From Stieleria maiorica (GTDB lineage Bacteria > Planctomycetota > Planctomycetia > Pirellulales > Pirellulaceae), in assembly GCF_008035925.1 (NCBI RefSeq), contig NZ_CP036264.1, forward strand, positions 1,201,774 through 1,265,773: a DNA stretch of 64,000 bases, given 5' to 3'. The position numbers and the translations under genes are program-made. This document shows positions 54,659 to 62,185 of the stretch, one piece after another. Below the pieces are notes generated by a model that was given only the letters and a program-made list of their open reading frames with translations, was not told where the DNA came from and did no database searches. The first letter of the stretch is position 1; every line of letters starts with the position of its first letter.

Positions 54659-55738
54659 ATGGCAATGCTCGGCACGGCAATGCTCGGCGACTCCGCAACC
54701 AACCTTCAGAACGCTCCCTTGCCGGGAATCATTGGAAATGGCTCGGCGATGAGGGAGGTGTATCGCGTGACGCGGCGTGTTGCGGTCAGCAACGCGTCGG
54801 TGCTGGTCTTGGGCGAGACCGGCGTCGGAAAGGAATTGATCGCCAGCGCGGTGCACCAACTGAGCCATCGCAGCGGCCGCCCGTTCGTCCGGGTCAATTG
54901 CGGGGCGCTCAGCGAGAGTCTGCTGGAAAGCGAATTGTTCGGGCACGTTCGTGGCGCGTTTACCGGTGCGGTCAGCAATCGCACGGGACGTTTCGAAGCG
55001 GCCCAGGGCGGCACCATCTTTTTGGATGAAATCAACAGCACCTCGCTGACGCTGCAGGTCAAACTGCTCCGTGTCCTGCAGGAAAAGGAATTCGAACGCG
55101 TCGGCGATACCACCACGCTGCGAACCGATGTCCGAATCATCGCGGCCAGCAACCGCGACCTGATGGGAGAGGTTCGCGCCGGGCATTTTCGTGAGGACCT
55201 GTACTGGCGGCTGAACGTGGTGCCGATCGAGATTCCGCCGCTGCGCGATCGGCGTGACGACATCCCGTCGCTGGTGTCTCATTTCTTGGACTACTACAAC
55301 GAACTGAACGATCGTTACGTCGCCCATATCGGTCCCGGGACGATGGAAGCGTTGCGGGATTATCACTGGCCGGGAAACGTCCGCGAATTGCAGAACTATG
55401 TCGAGCGCGCCGTCGTGATGGCGGAAACCGACGAGCTGTTGGTCGACCTGTTGCCCGACTGCGTGACCAATCGGCAACCGATCCCGGCGGAGGACTTGGA
55501 AGCCGCCGGCCCGGTCGACTTTGCAACGATGACCAAGACCGTCGTGCAGTTGGGGCTGGACCAAGTCGGTCGCGACTCGACGGATGTCCATCGCGGCGTG
55601 GTCGATGTCGTCGAGCGTGAATTGATCGCCCAAGTCCTGCAAGCCTGTGGTGGTGTACAAACCAAAGCCGCGACGCGTCTGGGCATGAATCGCAACACGT
55701 TGCACAAGAAGATCAAAGAGTACGGGCTTGACGGTTGA
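54659..55738 (+). CDS. Sigma-54-dependent transcriptional activator lacking a receiver domain
   Basis: 359 residues. The AAA+ domain shows Walker A GETGVGKELIA, the sigma-54 contact loop GAFTGA, Walker B GGTIFLDEINSTS, and arginine-finger region with YWRLNVVPIEIPPLRDRRDD. A Fis-type helix-turn-helix ends the protein (TKAATRLGMNRNTLHKKIKE). Only about 20 residues precede the AAA+ domain, so no receiver, PAS or GAF sensor is present. Activity may be set by expression or by a partner, such as the pseudo-receiver protein encoded 195 bp upstream. I found no convincing sigma-54 promoter near it. Confidence 0.92.
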   Translation: MAMLGTAMLGDSATNLQNAPLPGIIGNGSAMREVYRVTRRVAVSNASVLVLGETGVGKELIASAVHQLSHRSGRPFVRVNCGALSESLLESELFGHVRGAFTGAVSNRTGRFEAAQGGTIFLDEINSTSLTLQVKLLRVLQEKEFERVGDTTTLRTDVRIIAASNRDLMGEVRAGHFREDLYWRLNVVPIEIPPLRDRRDDIPSLVSHFLDYYNELNDRYVAHIGPGTMEALRDYHWPGNVRELQNYVERAVVMAETDELLVDLLPDCVTNRQPIPAEDLEAAGPVDFATMTKTVVQLGLDQVGRDSTDVHRGVVDVVERELIAQVLQACGGVQTKAATRLGMNRNTLHKKIKEYGLDG

Positions 55739-56063
55739 CCGCCACCTCGCTCGTTTGATCGCTGCCCTGCCCCGGGCGTGGGCTAACTTCTAAGGCACGG
55801 TTCGCTCGTGTCAGTGATAGTTCGAGTCAGCGCGAGCGTGAATGCCAGCGCGAGAGTGAATGCCCGCGCGCCCGGCATCCCAAGTGACGACGCGCGGGGG
55901 GGAGACGCTAATTCGGCATTTCCCAGAATTCCTGGCACTTCATTGCGGACTTGTTGCAGACTGCCGCGTTACATCAATGGCCAAGCGACCGCGAACGATC
56001 GGAAGGCTGGTGAGATTGAGGGGCAACTGAGTTTGTGTTCAAGAGCACGCATGTAGGAATGCA

Positions 56064-56261
56064 ATGAAAGACTGCGACTATACGCTTGAATTGTCGGATG
56101 GAACGGTCGTCCGCGTCGGCGCGATGGCTGATTCACGCCACCCTGATATCAAGGCCTTCTTCTTTCCGGCTGGCGCATTGACGCCATTCAGTCACAAGAA
56201 TCTGCCCACGGCACGACCGAGCCAACCGCAATCGCAGGGAGCGTATTCAAGTTCGCTTTAG
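56064..56261 (+). CDS. Possible small protein of unknown function
   Basis: 65 residues, MKDCDYTLELSDGTVVRVGA at the start. AGGA lies 5-6 nt upstream of the ATG. The N-terminal half has the look of a small beta-rich protein, but the second half is Ser/Pro/Gln-rich and unlike it. No family recognised. It may be a truncated gene; the rest of 55739-56489 (two tandem GCGAGxGTGAATGCC motifs near 55838-55866 and repeats) shows no other gene. Confidence 0.35.
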   Translation: MKDCDYTLELSDGTVVRVGAMADSRHPDIKAFFFPAGALTPFSHKNLPTARPSQPQSQGAYSSSL

Positions 56262-56277
56262 TGCTTCGTCTGGATAG

Positions 56278-56490
56278 TCGCCGTCCTCTCCGAGGTCGGC
56301 GCGGGGCAAAGCTTCGCTTTGTCGCGCACGCCGAGTTCGGAGAACACGGCGACTTTCTTTCGATCACAAACTGAGCCGTCGGCTCATCAAGTAGATGGCA
56401 TGGGCCGCGAGCCGACGCGCGGCGGTGCGATCTCTTGGTATTGAAGGCCCGCAGGCTCGCGCGAACCGGCTGATCCCAGGTGCGAACTTC
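56278..56490. repeat. Composite repeat, families E, A and C
   Basis: GTCGCCGTCCTCTCCGAGGT and GAACACGGCGAC flank an inverted repeat like that at 33805-33920, here reading ...GGCGCGGGGCAAAGCTTCGCTTTG... in pieces. It continues into family A and C fragments (ACAAACTGAGCCGTCGGCTC; GGCCCGCAGGCTCGCGCGAA). Confidence 0.65.
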
Positions 56491-57074
56491 TAGGAATCGG
56501 ATTGGGCCAGGTGCTGGGCGACCAGTGCGATCGCCGCGCTTTGCATCGGAGTGCTCATGCTGGCCAACGCGGATTCGTCGGCGGCGACTTGTCCCGGCGT
56601 CAGCGGCAAGTGGATGAACAGACTTTGCGTTCGGCGGCCCATCATTTCGCCATAGTGCTGGCTTAGAAAGAGCGCCGCGTTGCACAGGTACGTGCCCGCG
56701 TGGTGCGAGATCTGGGCCGGGATTCCCGCGCCGGTCAGCCGTTGCAGGCACCCCTCCAAATCCAGCGTCGATCGGTAAGCGGTCGGTGCATCAACCAACA
56801 ACGGTTCGCCGTTGGTGCGGAGGTTCAAACCGACCGATTCCAATTTGATCACCGCCGATCCTGGTGACTGGCCCAGATGGATCGCAAAGTCATAGTCGCG
56901 GGCCAAGTCGGCTTCCAGCAATTCGCGTAGCTTCGGCAAATCGACCGGGTAGCGGCGCGTGCTGATCTCCAACGCACCGTCATACCAGCTCGTCAGATCG
57001 ACCAACGCCAACCAGCTGGAGTTCTCTTTCCAGCGCTCATAGGGCTCAAAGGCGGTGATGAGGATGCGAGTCAC
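56490..57074 (-). CDS. pcp: Pyroglutamyl-peptidase I (peptidase C15)-like protein
   Basis: 194 residues from GTG 57074. TRILITAFEPYERWKENSSW matches the C15 N-terminal GFxPFGxxxxNPS region. The catalytic Glu is E79 (VIKLESVGLN), Cys C131 (HHAGTYLCNAALF) and His H155 (SLFIHLPLTPGQVA), so all three catalytic residues are present. It would remove N-terminal pyroglutamate from peptides in the cytoplasm. Deviations from canonical Pcp (Tyr/Glu in PYERW, GQSPGSA for GQAGGR) make specificity uncertain. An ATG at 57125 would add 17 atypical residues. Confidence 0.78.
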   Translation of the reverse strand: MTRILITAFEPYERWKENSSWLALVDLTSWYDGALEISTRRYPVDLPKLRELLEADLARDYDFAIHLGQSPGSAVIKLESVGLNLRTNGEPLLVDAPTAYRSTLDLEGCLQRLTGAGIPAQISHHAGTYLCNAALFLSQHYGEMMGRRTQSLFIHLPLTPGQVAADESALASMSTPMQSAAIALVAQHLAQSDS

Positions 57075-57136
57075 GGTAGCGGTCGCCCAGGGCAAGTGGC
57101 GGATCGGAGACGGAAGTTGCGGCACTGCATCATAGA

Positions 57137-57619
57137 TCAGGACAAACCGGCGGAGGGCTTTTTGGCCGAAGAACGGGCAGGTTCGGCGTGATAAACGTTG
57201 CTGATGTGCACAATCGCTGCAATCGCGGTGATTTGGATCACGGCGATCATCAACGGCGGTGTGCTGCGAATCCGTTCAAAAATCTTCACCATCCAACTCG
57301 GTTCACGCTGTCGTTGGCCGTCGATCCATGACTGGATCGATCGCGAACGAATGTCGGTCGAGATGTGCCACAACGAGGCGTCTTCCCAGCCGTATTTGGT
57401 CCGCCGCATCCCACGGGGAATCGCAGCCTCCGAATCGTTCGCCGCGAACACCGACCCGTACTCGTTTTCAAACCGTGCCGGAGGGGAGCAGCCGGCCAGC
57501 GAAAGCAGACTGGTCAGCAGCAAACTGTTCAGCAGCAGTCCAAGCGAAACGGAACCGGGCAGCAGGATCCCGGGGGTGCGGGGCGGCGTATCGACACGAT
57601 CGGTGGAGGGCAGTTTCAT
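57137..57619 (-). CDS. Putative lipoprotein with C-terminal membrane helix
   Basis: 160 residues from the ATG at 57619. A hydrophobic segment (LLLNSLLLTSLLSLAGCSPP) has a lipobox LAGC. The middle (GSVFAANDSEAAIPRGMRRT and WEDASLWHISTDIRSRSIQS) has no known motif. A second hydrophobic stretch (PLMIAVIQITAIAAIVHISN) near the end suggests a membrane anchor. Its stop lies 62 bp upstream of the pyroglutamyl-peptidase-like start on the same strand. No family recognised. Confidence 0.6.
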   Translation of the reverse strand: MKLPSTDRVDTPPRTPGILLPGSVSLGLLLNSLLLTSLLSLAGCSPPARFENEYGSVFAANDSEAAIPRGMRRTKYGWEDASLWHISTDIRSRSIQSWIDGQRQREPSWMVKIFERIRSTPPLMIAVIQITAIAAIVHISNVYHAEPARSSAKKPSAGLS

Positions 57620-57791
57620 GCCCGATCGCATTTGCAACCGTCGTGCCGATGCCGATGAACACGTGATTTGGCGACATTCCAGGGCCCTACCGGTCGGCGT
57701 GTTGACAAATTACCACGCCGCGTTGTATTCCGGCGTTGAGATTTCGCAACGCGCGAATCAAAGGGGACGCGCGAATCAAAGGGGACGGGGG
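57620..57791. repeat. Flank of the IS4 element with tandem CGCGAATCAAAGGGGAC units
   Basis: CGCGAATCAAAGGGGAC occurs twice in tandem at about 57752-57768 and 57770-57786 and runs directly into the target duplication of the insertion sequence. The rest is unassigned. Confidence 0.55.
57783..57791. repeat. Target-site duplication, left copy
   Basis: GGACGGGGG directly precedes the left terminal repeat and is identical to 59440-59448 on the other side of the element. Confidence 0.88.
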
Positions 57792-59439
57792 CAATACTGT
57801 TCGGCACTCTGCTTGCTCCGCACCTTGAGCGGACAGAGTTTGAGTAATCGATGACGGTTCGGGTTGCAGTCGCAAGCAGTGGCTGGCAAGCGGAGCGATT
57901 ATCGTTTTGGTGACCGCGCAGCATCAATCGCAGGCAACATCAATTGCGATGCTCCCGAATCGAGTTTTATTGGTTGGTTGCAGTCGCGTCGTAGTGCCGC
58001 TTGAGTTTCTCTAAATGAGCGATCAATTCCTCTTCGCTCGCCAGACCCATGAAGTAGTAGCTGATCATCTCAAACGTACGCTTGGTTGGCTTGCGCCCCG
58101 TCCAGATGTTGATCAGCAGGCAGGCGATCAATGCACAATAGCACTGAATCTCAATTCCATTCTGGCTGTGGAATATCAAGTGGCTACAGCCCATCAACTG
58201 CTTGAAGAATCGAAAAAAGATCTCGATGATCCAGCGTTGAGAATAGATCAATGCGATGATTTCGGCGGGAACATCCAGCATGTTCGTCACGATTCGTAAG
58301 ATGCCATCGCTGCTCGGTCCCGTCGAAGTCCCGTGGTACTTTCCACGGCTGGTATGGGCGCTACAACGAACGCAGATCAACCGAACAGGATGCCCTGGCC
58401 GTTCTCGGTTTCCGCCCTGGTGTCTGCCAAGATCTACAATCTCATCGCTTAAGACTCCTGCGGCGACGGCTTTTTCGGAAAGCACTCGCTGCTCCAGGAC
58501 ATCGTAAACACTGTTGTCTCGAACGCGGCACACATAGCTGCTTTTGGCTTGGACGATCTTGTTGAACAGCGAGAACTTTGCATAACCGCGATCCATGACA
58601 TACAAACGATCTCGCTGGATCGTCTGCTCGAGCACCGATCGTTCGTCGTGCTGGCCACCTGCGTCGGGCGTCACGTCGATTCGCGTCGGGACGTACCGAT
58701 CCACCTCGAAGTGCGTATGCAATCGCCACTTGACCAAGTGACTGTTGCTTTGCCCTTTGAAGATCGATGCATCGATCAAGCGAGGCAGGCAAGAGACCAA
58801 TGAGCCATCGACAAGGGTGATCGTCTGGTTGATGCCGTGCAGGCTCTTTTGGCCATGTACCGACTGTGCGTGCTGGCCGAGCTCGGCAATGACTTCTTTG
58901 AGACGGTCGGCGTCGAACACGCGCGAAGCTTCGCTCAGTGAGCCAAGGGATGTTCGTCCGCAACCGAGTCGTTTCTTGACTTTCGCAAGTTCCGTGGCTT
59001 GAGGAATTGACCGCAACGCGGTAATCGCCGGATTAAATAGATATAGCAGTACCAGCATGCAGAGTTGGTCGTAGTGCAGGTCTCGATTGCCAGCTTTGTC
59101 GCGTTCGCATTGGTCGTCATGAAGTCGCTCCAGCAGAGGAGCGATCATATCGAGATACTTCAGACCTTGAATGTCTTTGCTCTTGAATTTTCGATCTGAG
59201 GCATCGGTGGTCGCCTCTTGCTGTGCCTGATCGACCGACAGATCATCTGGAGTACCAGGAGTGACAACTGGTTTCCCACGTTTTGGAACTATTTTGGGCT
59301 TGGTTTGCTTGGCGGGCATGACGAATCGTCAGCGACAATGACACTATGGCAGCCGTCCTCTGTGAGCGTGTCCATGGCGCAAACCGCGTGCCAAAATATG
59401 CTAAAACTTCGTGCGCAAATCTTGTGCCGAACAGTATTG
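57792..59439 (-). mobile_element. Intact IS4-family insertion sequence, 1648 bp
   Basis: The ends are perfect 16-bp inverted repeats: CAATACTGTTCGGCAC at 57792-57807 and its complement GTGCCGAACAGTATTG at 59424-59439. They are flanked by the 9-bp duplication GGACGGGGG. The single gene inside (57967-59319) is full-length. Intact ends, duplication and gene together suggest a recent and possibly still active insertion. Confidence 0.93.
57967..59319 (-). CDS. IS4-family transposase
   Basis: 450 residues. The DDE residues are seen in TITLVDGSLVSCLP (first Asp), RLYVMDRGYAKFSLF (second Asp) and the YREK-like YSQRWIIEIFFRFFKQLMG (Glu). A basic N-terminus (KQTKPKIVPKRGKP) probably binds the ends. 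The gene is uninterrupted and lies within matched terminal repeats. It catalyses cut-and-paste transposition. Confidence 0.95.
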   Translation of the reverse strand: MPAKQTKPKIVPKRGKPVVTPGTPDDLSVDQAQQEATTDASDRKFKSKDIQGLKYLDMIAPLLERLHDDQCERDKAGNRDLHYDQLCMLVLLYLFNPAITALRSIPQATELAKVKKRLGCGRTSLGSLSEASRVFDADRLKEVIAELGQHAQSVHGQKSLHGINQTITLVDGSLVSCLPRLIDASIFKGQSNSHLVKWRLHTHFEVDRYVPTRIDVTPDAGGQHDERSVLEQTIQRDRLYVMDRGYAKFSLFNKIVQAKSSYVCRVRDNSVYDVLEQRVLSEKAVAAGVLSDEIVDLGRHQGGNRERPGHPVRLICVRCSAHTSRGKYHGTSTGPSSDGILRIVTNMLDVPAEIIALIYSQRWIIEIFFRFFKQLMGCSHLIFHSQNGIEIQCYCALIACLLINIWTGRKPTKRTFEMISYYFMGLASEEELIAHLEKLKRHYDATATNQ

Positions 59440-59448
59440 GGACGGGGG
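59440..59448. repeat. Target-site duplication, right copy
   Basis: GGACGGGGG directly follows the right terminal repeat; identical to 57783-57791. Confidence 0.88.
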
Positions 59449-59731
59449 TTGAATCCCGCATGAAGCCGCTGCTCGTGCATCGGTTGGGCCGCGAACGCAA
59501 CGCGTGATTTGGAATTGCGGTGGCTGTCAACGTCTCCGGCACCATTGCATTGGTCACGAACCCTGAAATGTTAACGTGACGAGTCCGCCACTGCAGCCAA
59601 TCCGCAACACCGTTCCGGTGAATCTTCGAGTTGGTGAAACGTAGTCCCGGCCGCCCAAGCCACAAAGCAACACCGGGGCAGATAGAACGCTTACCTTCGC
59701 CGTAGATCACACAGTGCGTGATTCCGTTCAA
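59449..59731. other. Unassigned sequence right of the insertion sequence
   Basis: About 280 bp without a convincing gene. It includes one copy of the 19-bp motif shared with 61463-61481. Frames that run through it cross the insertion-sequence boundary and are not genes. Confidence 0.4.
59676..59694 (+). repeat. 19-bp repeat, first copy
   Basis: GGGCAGATAGAACGCTTAC is present here and, in reverse complement, at 61463-61481. The two copies bracket the two gene remnants and the DUF3592-like gene. Confidence 0.75.
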
Positions 59732-60345
59732 TCACAACGGTCTGCCGGCAATTCGACGCCGACGGCGGGTGGTGCAACTCACCACACCGGTAACCGCAAA
59801 GATTGCCCACGAAGCAGGCTCTGGGGCCTGCGAGGGGCTGCGAACAAGGACCGACGCTGCGGTGTTGACGTCCAGCCCGCCGGGATAGAAAAACGTGTCT
59901 GGGCGAGTATGGTTCGTAAGGGCCGCGTGGTATCCAAAGTCAGATTGAAACCACCCTGCCGGCGATGTATAGCCTCGCCAAACTGCTAGATAGGTATGAT
60001 CGGCGGCAAGTCCACCTTCACCCTCTGCCCCAATGAGCAGTTCCCCAGTTCGACTGAACGAGTTCCTCACGGGAGCCAAATCGCTGGGGTTGTCAAAATT
60101 TTTCCATAGCCACTGGGTTCGATCGTAATATTCAGGGCTCTTGGCTACGCCGGTGTAGACAGGAGCCAGCGATTGGAACCGAGTGGCAACCTTTTGGCGG
60201 GTTGCATAACGCCAGCCTTCGTTCATCAGGTTTTTGTATCCATTCTCAATTTGCTGGCGGCTAACTCCGATCGTTTCATCAAAGGTAAGCCATTCAAGTC
60301 CCTGTAGATCGACAGGTTTTCCGCCATCGGTTGTCACGGGGTCCT
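59732..60345 (-). pseudogene. PEP-CTERM protein remnant, 5' part lost
   Basis: About 200 residues with coding character, from about GGKPVDLQGLEWLTFDETIG to the C-terminal sorting signal APEPASWAIFAVTGVVSCTT and basic tail. LEWLTFDETIGVSRQQIENG and EGWRYATRQKVATRFQSL are usual in planctomycete PEP-CTERM proteins. The signal peptide and N-terminal part are missing: upstream of about 60345 the frame runs antisense to another gene remnant, so the open frame to 60703 is accidental. Its right boundary is estimated. Confidence 0.7.
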
Positions 60346-60724
60346 GCAGTTTGATTTCGCTGCAAATGGAAACGATGTCAGTGTGAATAGCGGTGCAGCG
60401 GGCTTGAGTCACGCCGGAACATTGACCGACCGCAATCACCTGTTTGTCGATTACGGAATCGGATACTGGCTGCATCGCAACAACGAATCGAAGGGCTTGA
60501 CCGGTATCATCCCAACGATCGAACTCTATCACACCAGTTCGATCAGCGATGCCGATTCGGTCAACGCCGGGGCCTTTACAATCGGCGGTGCGGCCGGCGA
60601 CACCAGCCTGACGAACATCGTGGCCGGGACGACGTTCGGGTTTGGTCAATGTAATCATGTGACGGCTGCCTATGTCGGCCCGCTTGACAGCGACGACCGC
60701 CAATTCAATGGCGCGTTTCGGTAA
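60344..60724 (+). pseudogene. C-terminal remnant of an outer-membrane-like protein
   Basis: About 126 codons open from near 60344. GYWLHRNNESKGLTGIIPTI, ELYHTSSISDADSVNAGAFT and GTTFGFGQCNHVTAAYVGPL followed by DDRQFNGAFR resemble the beta-strand-rich ends of planctomycete transporter/outer-membrane-like proteins, as I recall them. The 5' part is gone; it abuts the antisense PEP-CTERM remnant. The final strand is probably shortened. Confidence 0.6.
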
Positions 60725-60753
60725 TGCTCTGCCACGTCAGATAGCGGATCAGA

Positions 60754-61461
60754 TCACTTGGAAAAATCCTGATTCGAGTCGGATACCGCTTTTAACAATC
60801 TCGCCTTGACCTCGTCGACATCCCAATCTTCCCTGGAGTACCACCAGTTATCTGCATTTCCGAATTTCACCTTCCAGGGCGGCTCCGTTTTAGGATGATT
60901 CTCTCTCCAAATTTTGCGCATGACCTCATCAAATAGCCGGTCCGGATTTTCATTCGCTTCCTGGAATGCATGCAGCTCGTCAAGCACTGCTTGAATCGCG
61001 TTTGTCGCAAGAAGGTGCGTTTCGCTTGACTCTGCGGCTTGCCTGTTGGCATCCGCCAGGCGGCGAGCACTAGGCGAGTTGAGAACCTTTTGGTTGAAGT
61101 TGAATGCCAATAGGGAGAAACCCACCACTGAACAGACCACCGCCTGGACCTTTGGAAATGCGCGATAAAGCGGGGATGGTTCCAAATTGGTGAAGTGTCT
61201 CCAGCGGTTCAGGGCGAACCAAAGGCTGGCGATGATGACCACCCATCCGACGATGAAGGCCATCAACGTGTATCGATCCGCTCCGGGAATCAAGACGTTT
61301 TTGTCGATGGATGACGCATCGTAGAATACCCTTGTCTCCTGTCCAGCATGAAGGTTGCTGATCGCCGCGCGAGCATCCTCTTCGGTACGGAATCGGATTG
61401 GCCAGAGGCGATAACGATCACCTTTGTACTCCAAACCGCCGACGGAAAATTGATACTGCAC
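60754..61461 (-). CDS. DUF3592-like membrane protein, possibly shortened at the N-terminus
   Basis: 235 residues from a GTG at 61461. The start MQYQFSVGGLEYKGDRYRLW and LHAGQETRVFYDASSIDKNV match the soluble part of DUF3592. Two membrane helices follow (LMAFIVGWVVIIASLWFALN and AVVCSVVGFSLLAFNFNQKV), then a polar helical C-terminus. DUF3592 proteins normally have an N-terminal membrane helix before this region, which is missing. A short ORF of 34 codons (61472-61576, minus) ends 10 bp upstream. The role is unknown. Confidence 0.6.
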   Translation of the reverse strand: MQYQFSVGGLEYKGDRYRLWPIRFRTEEDARAAISNLHAGQETRVFYDASSIDKNVLIPGADRYTLMAFIVGWVVIIASLWFALNRWRHFTNLEPSPLYRAFPKVQAVVCSVVGFSLLAFNFNQKVLNSPSARRLADANRQAAESSETHLLATNAIQAVLDELHAFQEANENPDRLFDEVMRKIWRENHPKTEPPWKVKFGNADNWWYSREDWDVDEVKARLLKAVSDSNQDFSK

Positions 61462-61462
61462 C

Positions 61463-61481
61463 GTAAGCGTTCTATCTGCCC
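61463..61481 (-). repeat. 19-bp repeat, second copy (inverted)
   Basis: GTAAGCGTTCTATCTGCCC, the reverse complement of 59676-59694. It begins GTAAGCG, like many IS66-family ends, so it may be a solo end of an element. It covers the last codons of the short ORF at 61472-61576. Confidence 0.7.
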
Positions 61482-61576
61482 AGGGTGGCCTTGGTGGCGG
61501 GGGAAGCTGCCGACGGCCAATCGTCCCCCGTCAATTCGGTGGCCGCCGCTTCCCATGTCTCTAGCACGCAGTTCAT
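61472..61576 (-). CDS. Short ORF upstream of the DUF3592-like gene
   Basis: 34 codons: MNCVLETWEAAATELTGDDW is followed by an Ala/Ser/Pro/Thr-rich end closing in LGR and TAG. It ends 10 bp before the GTG of the next gene, so translation could be coupled. The last residues (ATKxxxGR then stop) also occur in a translated frame at the first 19-bp repeat copy. It may be a small gene, a leader, or the decayed start of the downstream gene. Coding status is uncertain. Confidence 0.25.
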   Translation of the reverse strand: MNCVLETWEAAATELTGDDWPSAASPATKATLGR

Positions 61577-61797
61577 CGGCGCTGCCGTTGATGCTGCGTT
61601 TTGATCTCACTGGGGTGTCTCTGAGCTCTACTTCCGCTCGACTCCCAAGGGGCGGCGCGAAGTGCGGTCAAGGGATTCGGTCTTTTACTAAAAGAAAAAC
61701 CCACTGGATCACGCATCGCATGTCACGAGGGAGTCAGGCGTCTATCGATCCACCACGGGCCACGAGAGATCAAAACGCTTTCGCGGTCTCATCGCTG

Positions 61798-61822
61798 GTA
61801 ACCCACGGTCAGAAGACCCCTG
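61798..61822. repeat. Candidate left terminal repeat of the IS66 element
   Basis: GTAACCCACGGTCAGAAGAC begins with the GTAA typical of IS66-family ends and lies about 75 bp from the last gene of the element. The other end is outside the window, so the match and the 8-bp duplication (CATCGCTG would be the left copy) cannot be tested here. Confidence 0.4.
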
Positions 61823-61894
61823 AAGCTGGCGATAGCCTTGCTCGCCATCACGTCTGATTTCGGGTGCGCCCTAACGGAAGTGACCTGATGCAGT

Positions 61895-62185
61895 TCACCA
61901 CATCATGTCCAGGTCCCCGTCGCCGGTTTGCTGGGCGTACTCAAGGTGGTCGCACAGGTCAGCGACCGCTTCAACATCAGAACCCGCTTTGCCTTTGACG
62001 CACGAGTGGCTCAGGTCGCCGATTAGCCACTGCAGCTCTACCCGAGTCATTCCCACTCGGCGAATCGCTTGTTCTTTCGGCCAGCGTCGTAGTGACGCCT
62101 CTAAGCGGCCCGATACATAGCCGTACTTCAGGATCAAGTCACGATGTTCACGCGTCAGTTGAATTCGCTCGGTCAGTTTCGTCAT
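61895..62185 (-). CDS. Small IS66-linked protein of unknown function
   Basis: 96 residues, MTKLTERIQLTREHRDLILK at the start. The ATG at 62185 overlaps the TGA of the transposase gene (TGATG), so it is translationally coupled. It is helical and charged (HRDLILKYGYVSGRLEASLR), with RVGMTRVELQWLIGDLSHSC near the middle. It is probably an accessory protein of the element, as IS66 elements often carry passenger ORFs. No family recognised. Confidence 0.65.
   Translation of the reverse strand: MTKLTERIQLTREHRDLILKYGYVSGRLEASLRRWPKEQAIRRVGMTRVELQWLIGDLSHSCVKGKAGSDVEAVADLCDHLEYAQQTGDGDLDMMW

Noticed and set aside
59243..59731. 162-codon minus-strand ORF
   Set aside because: It crosses the right end of the IS4 element and has no coding character.
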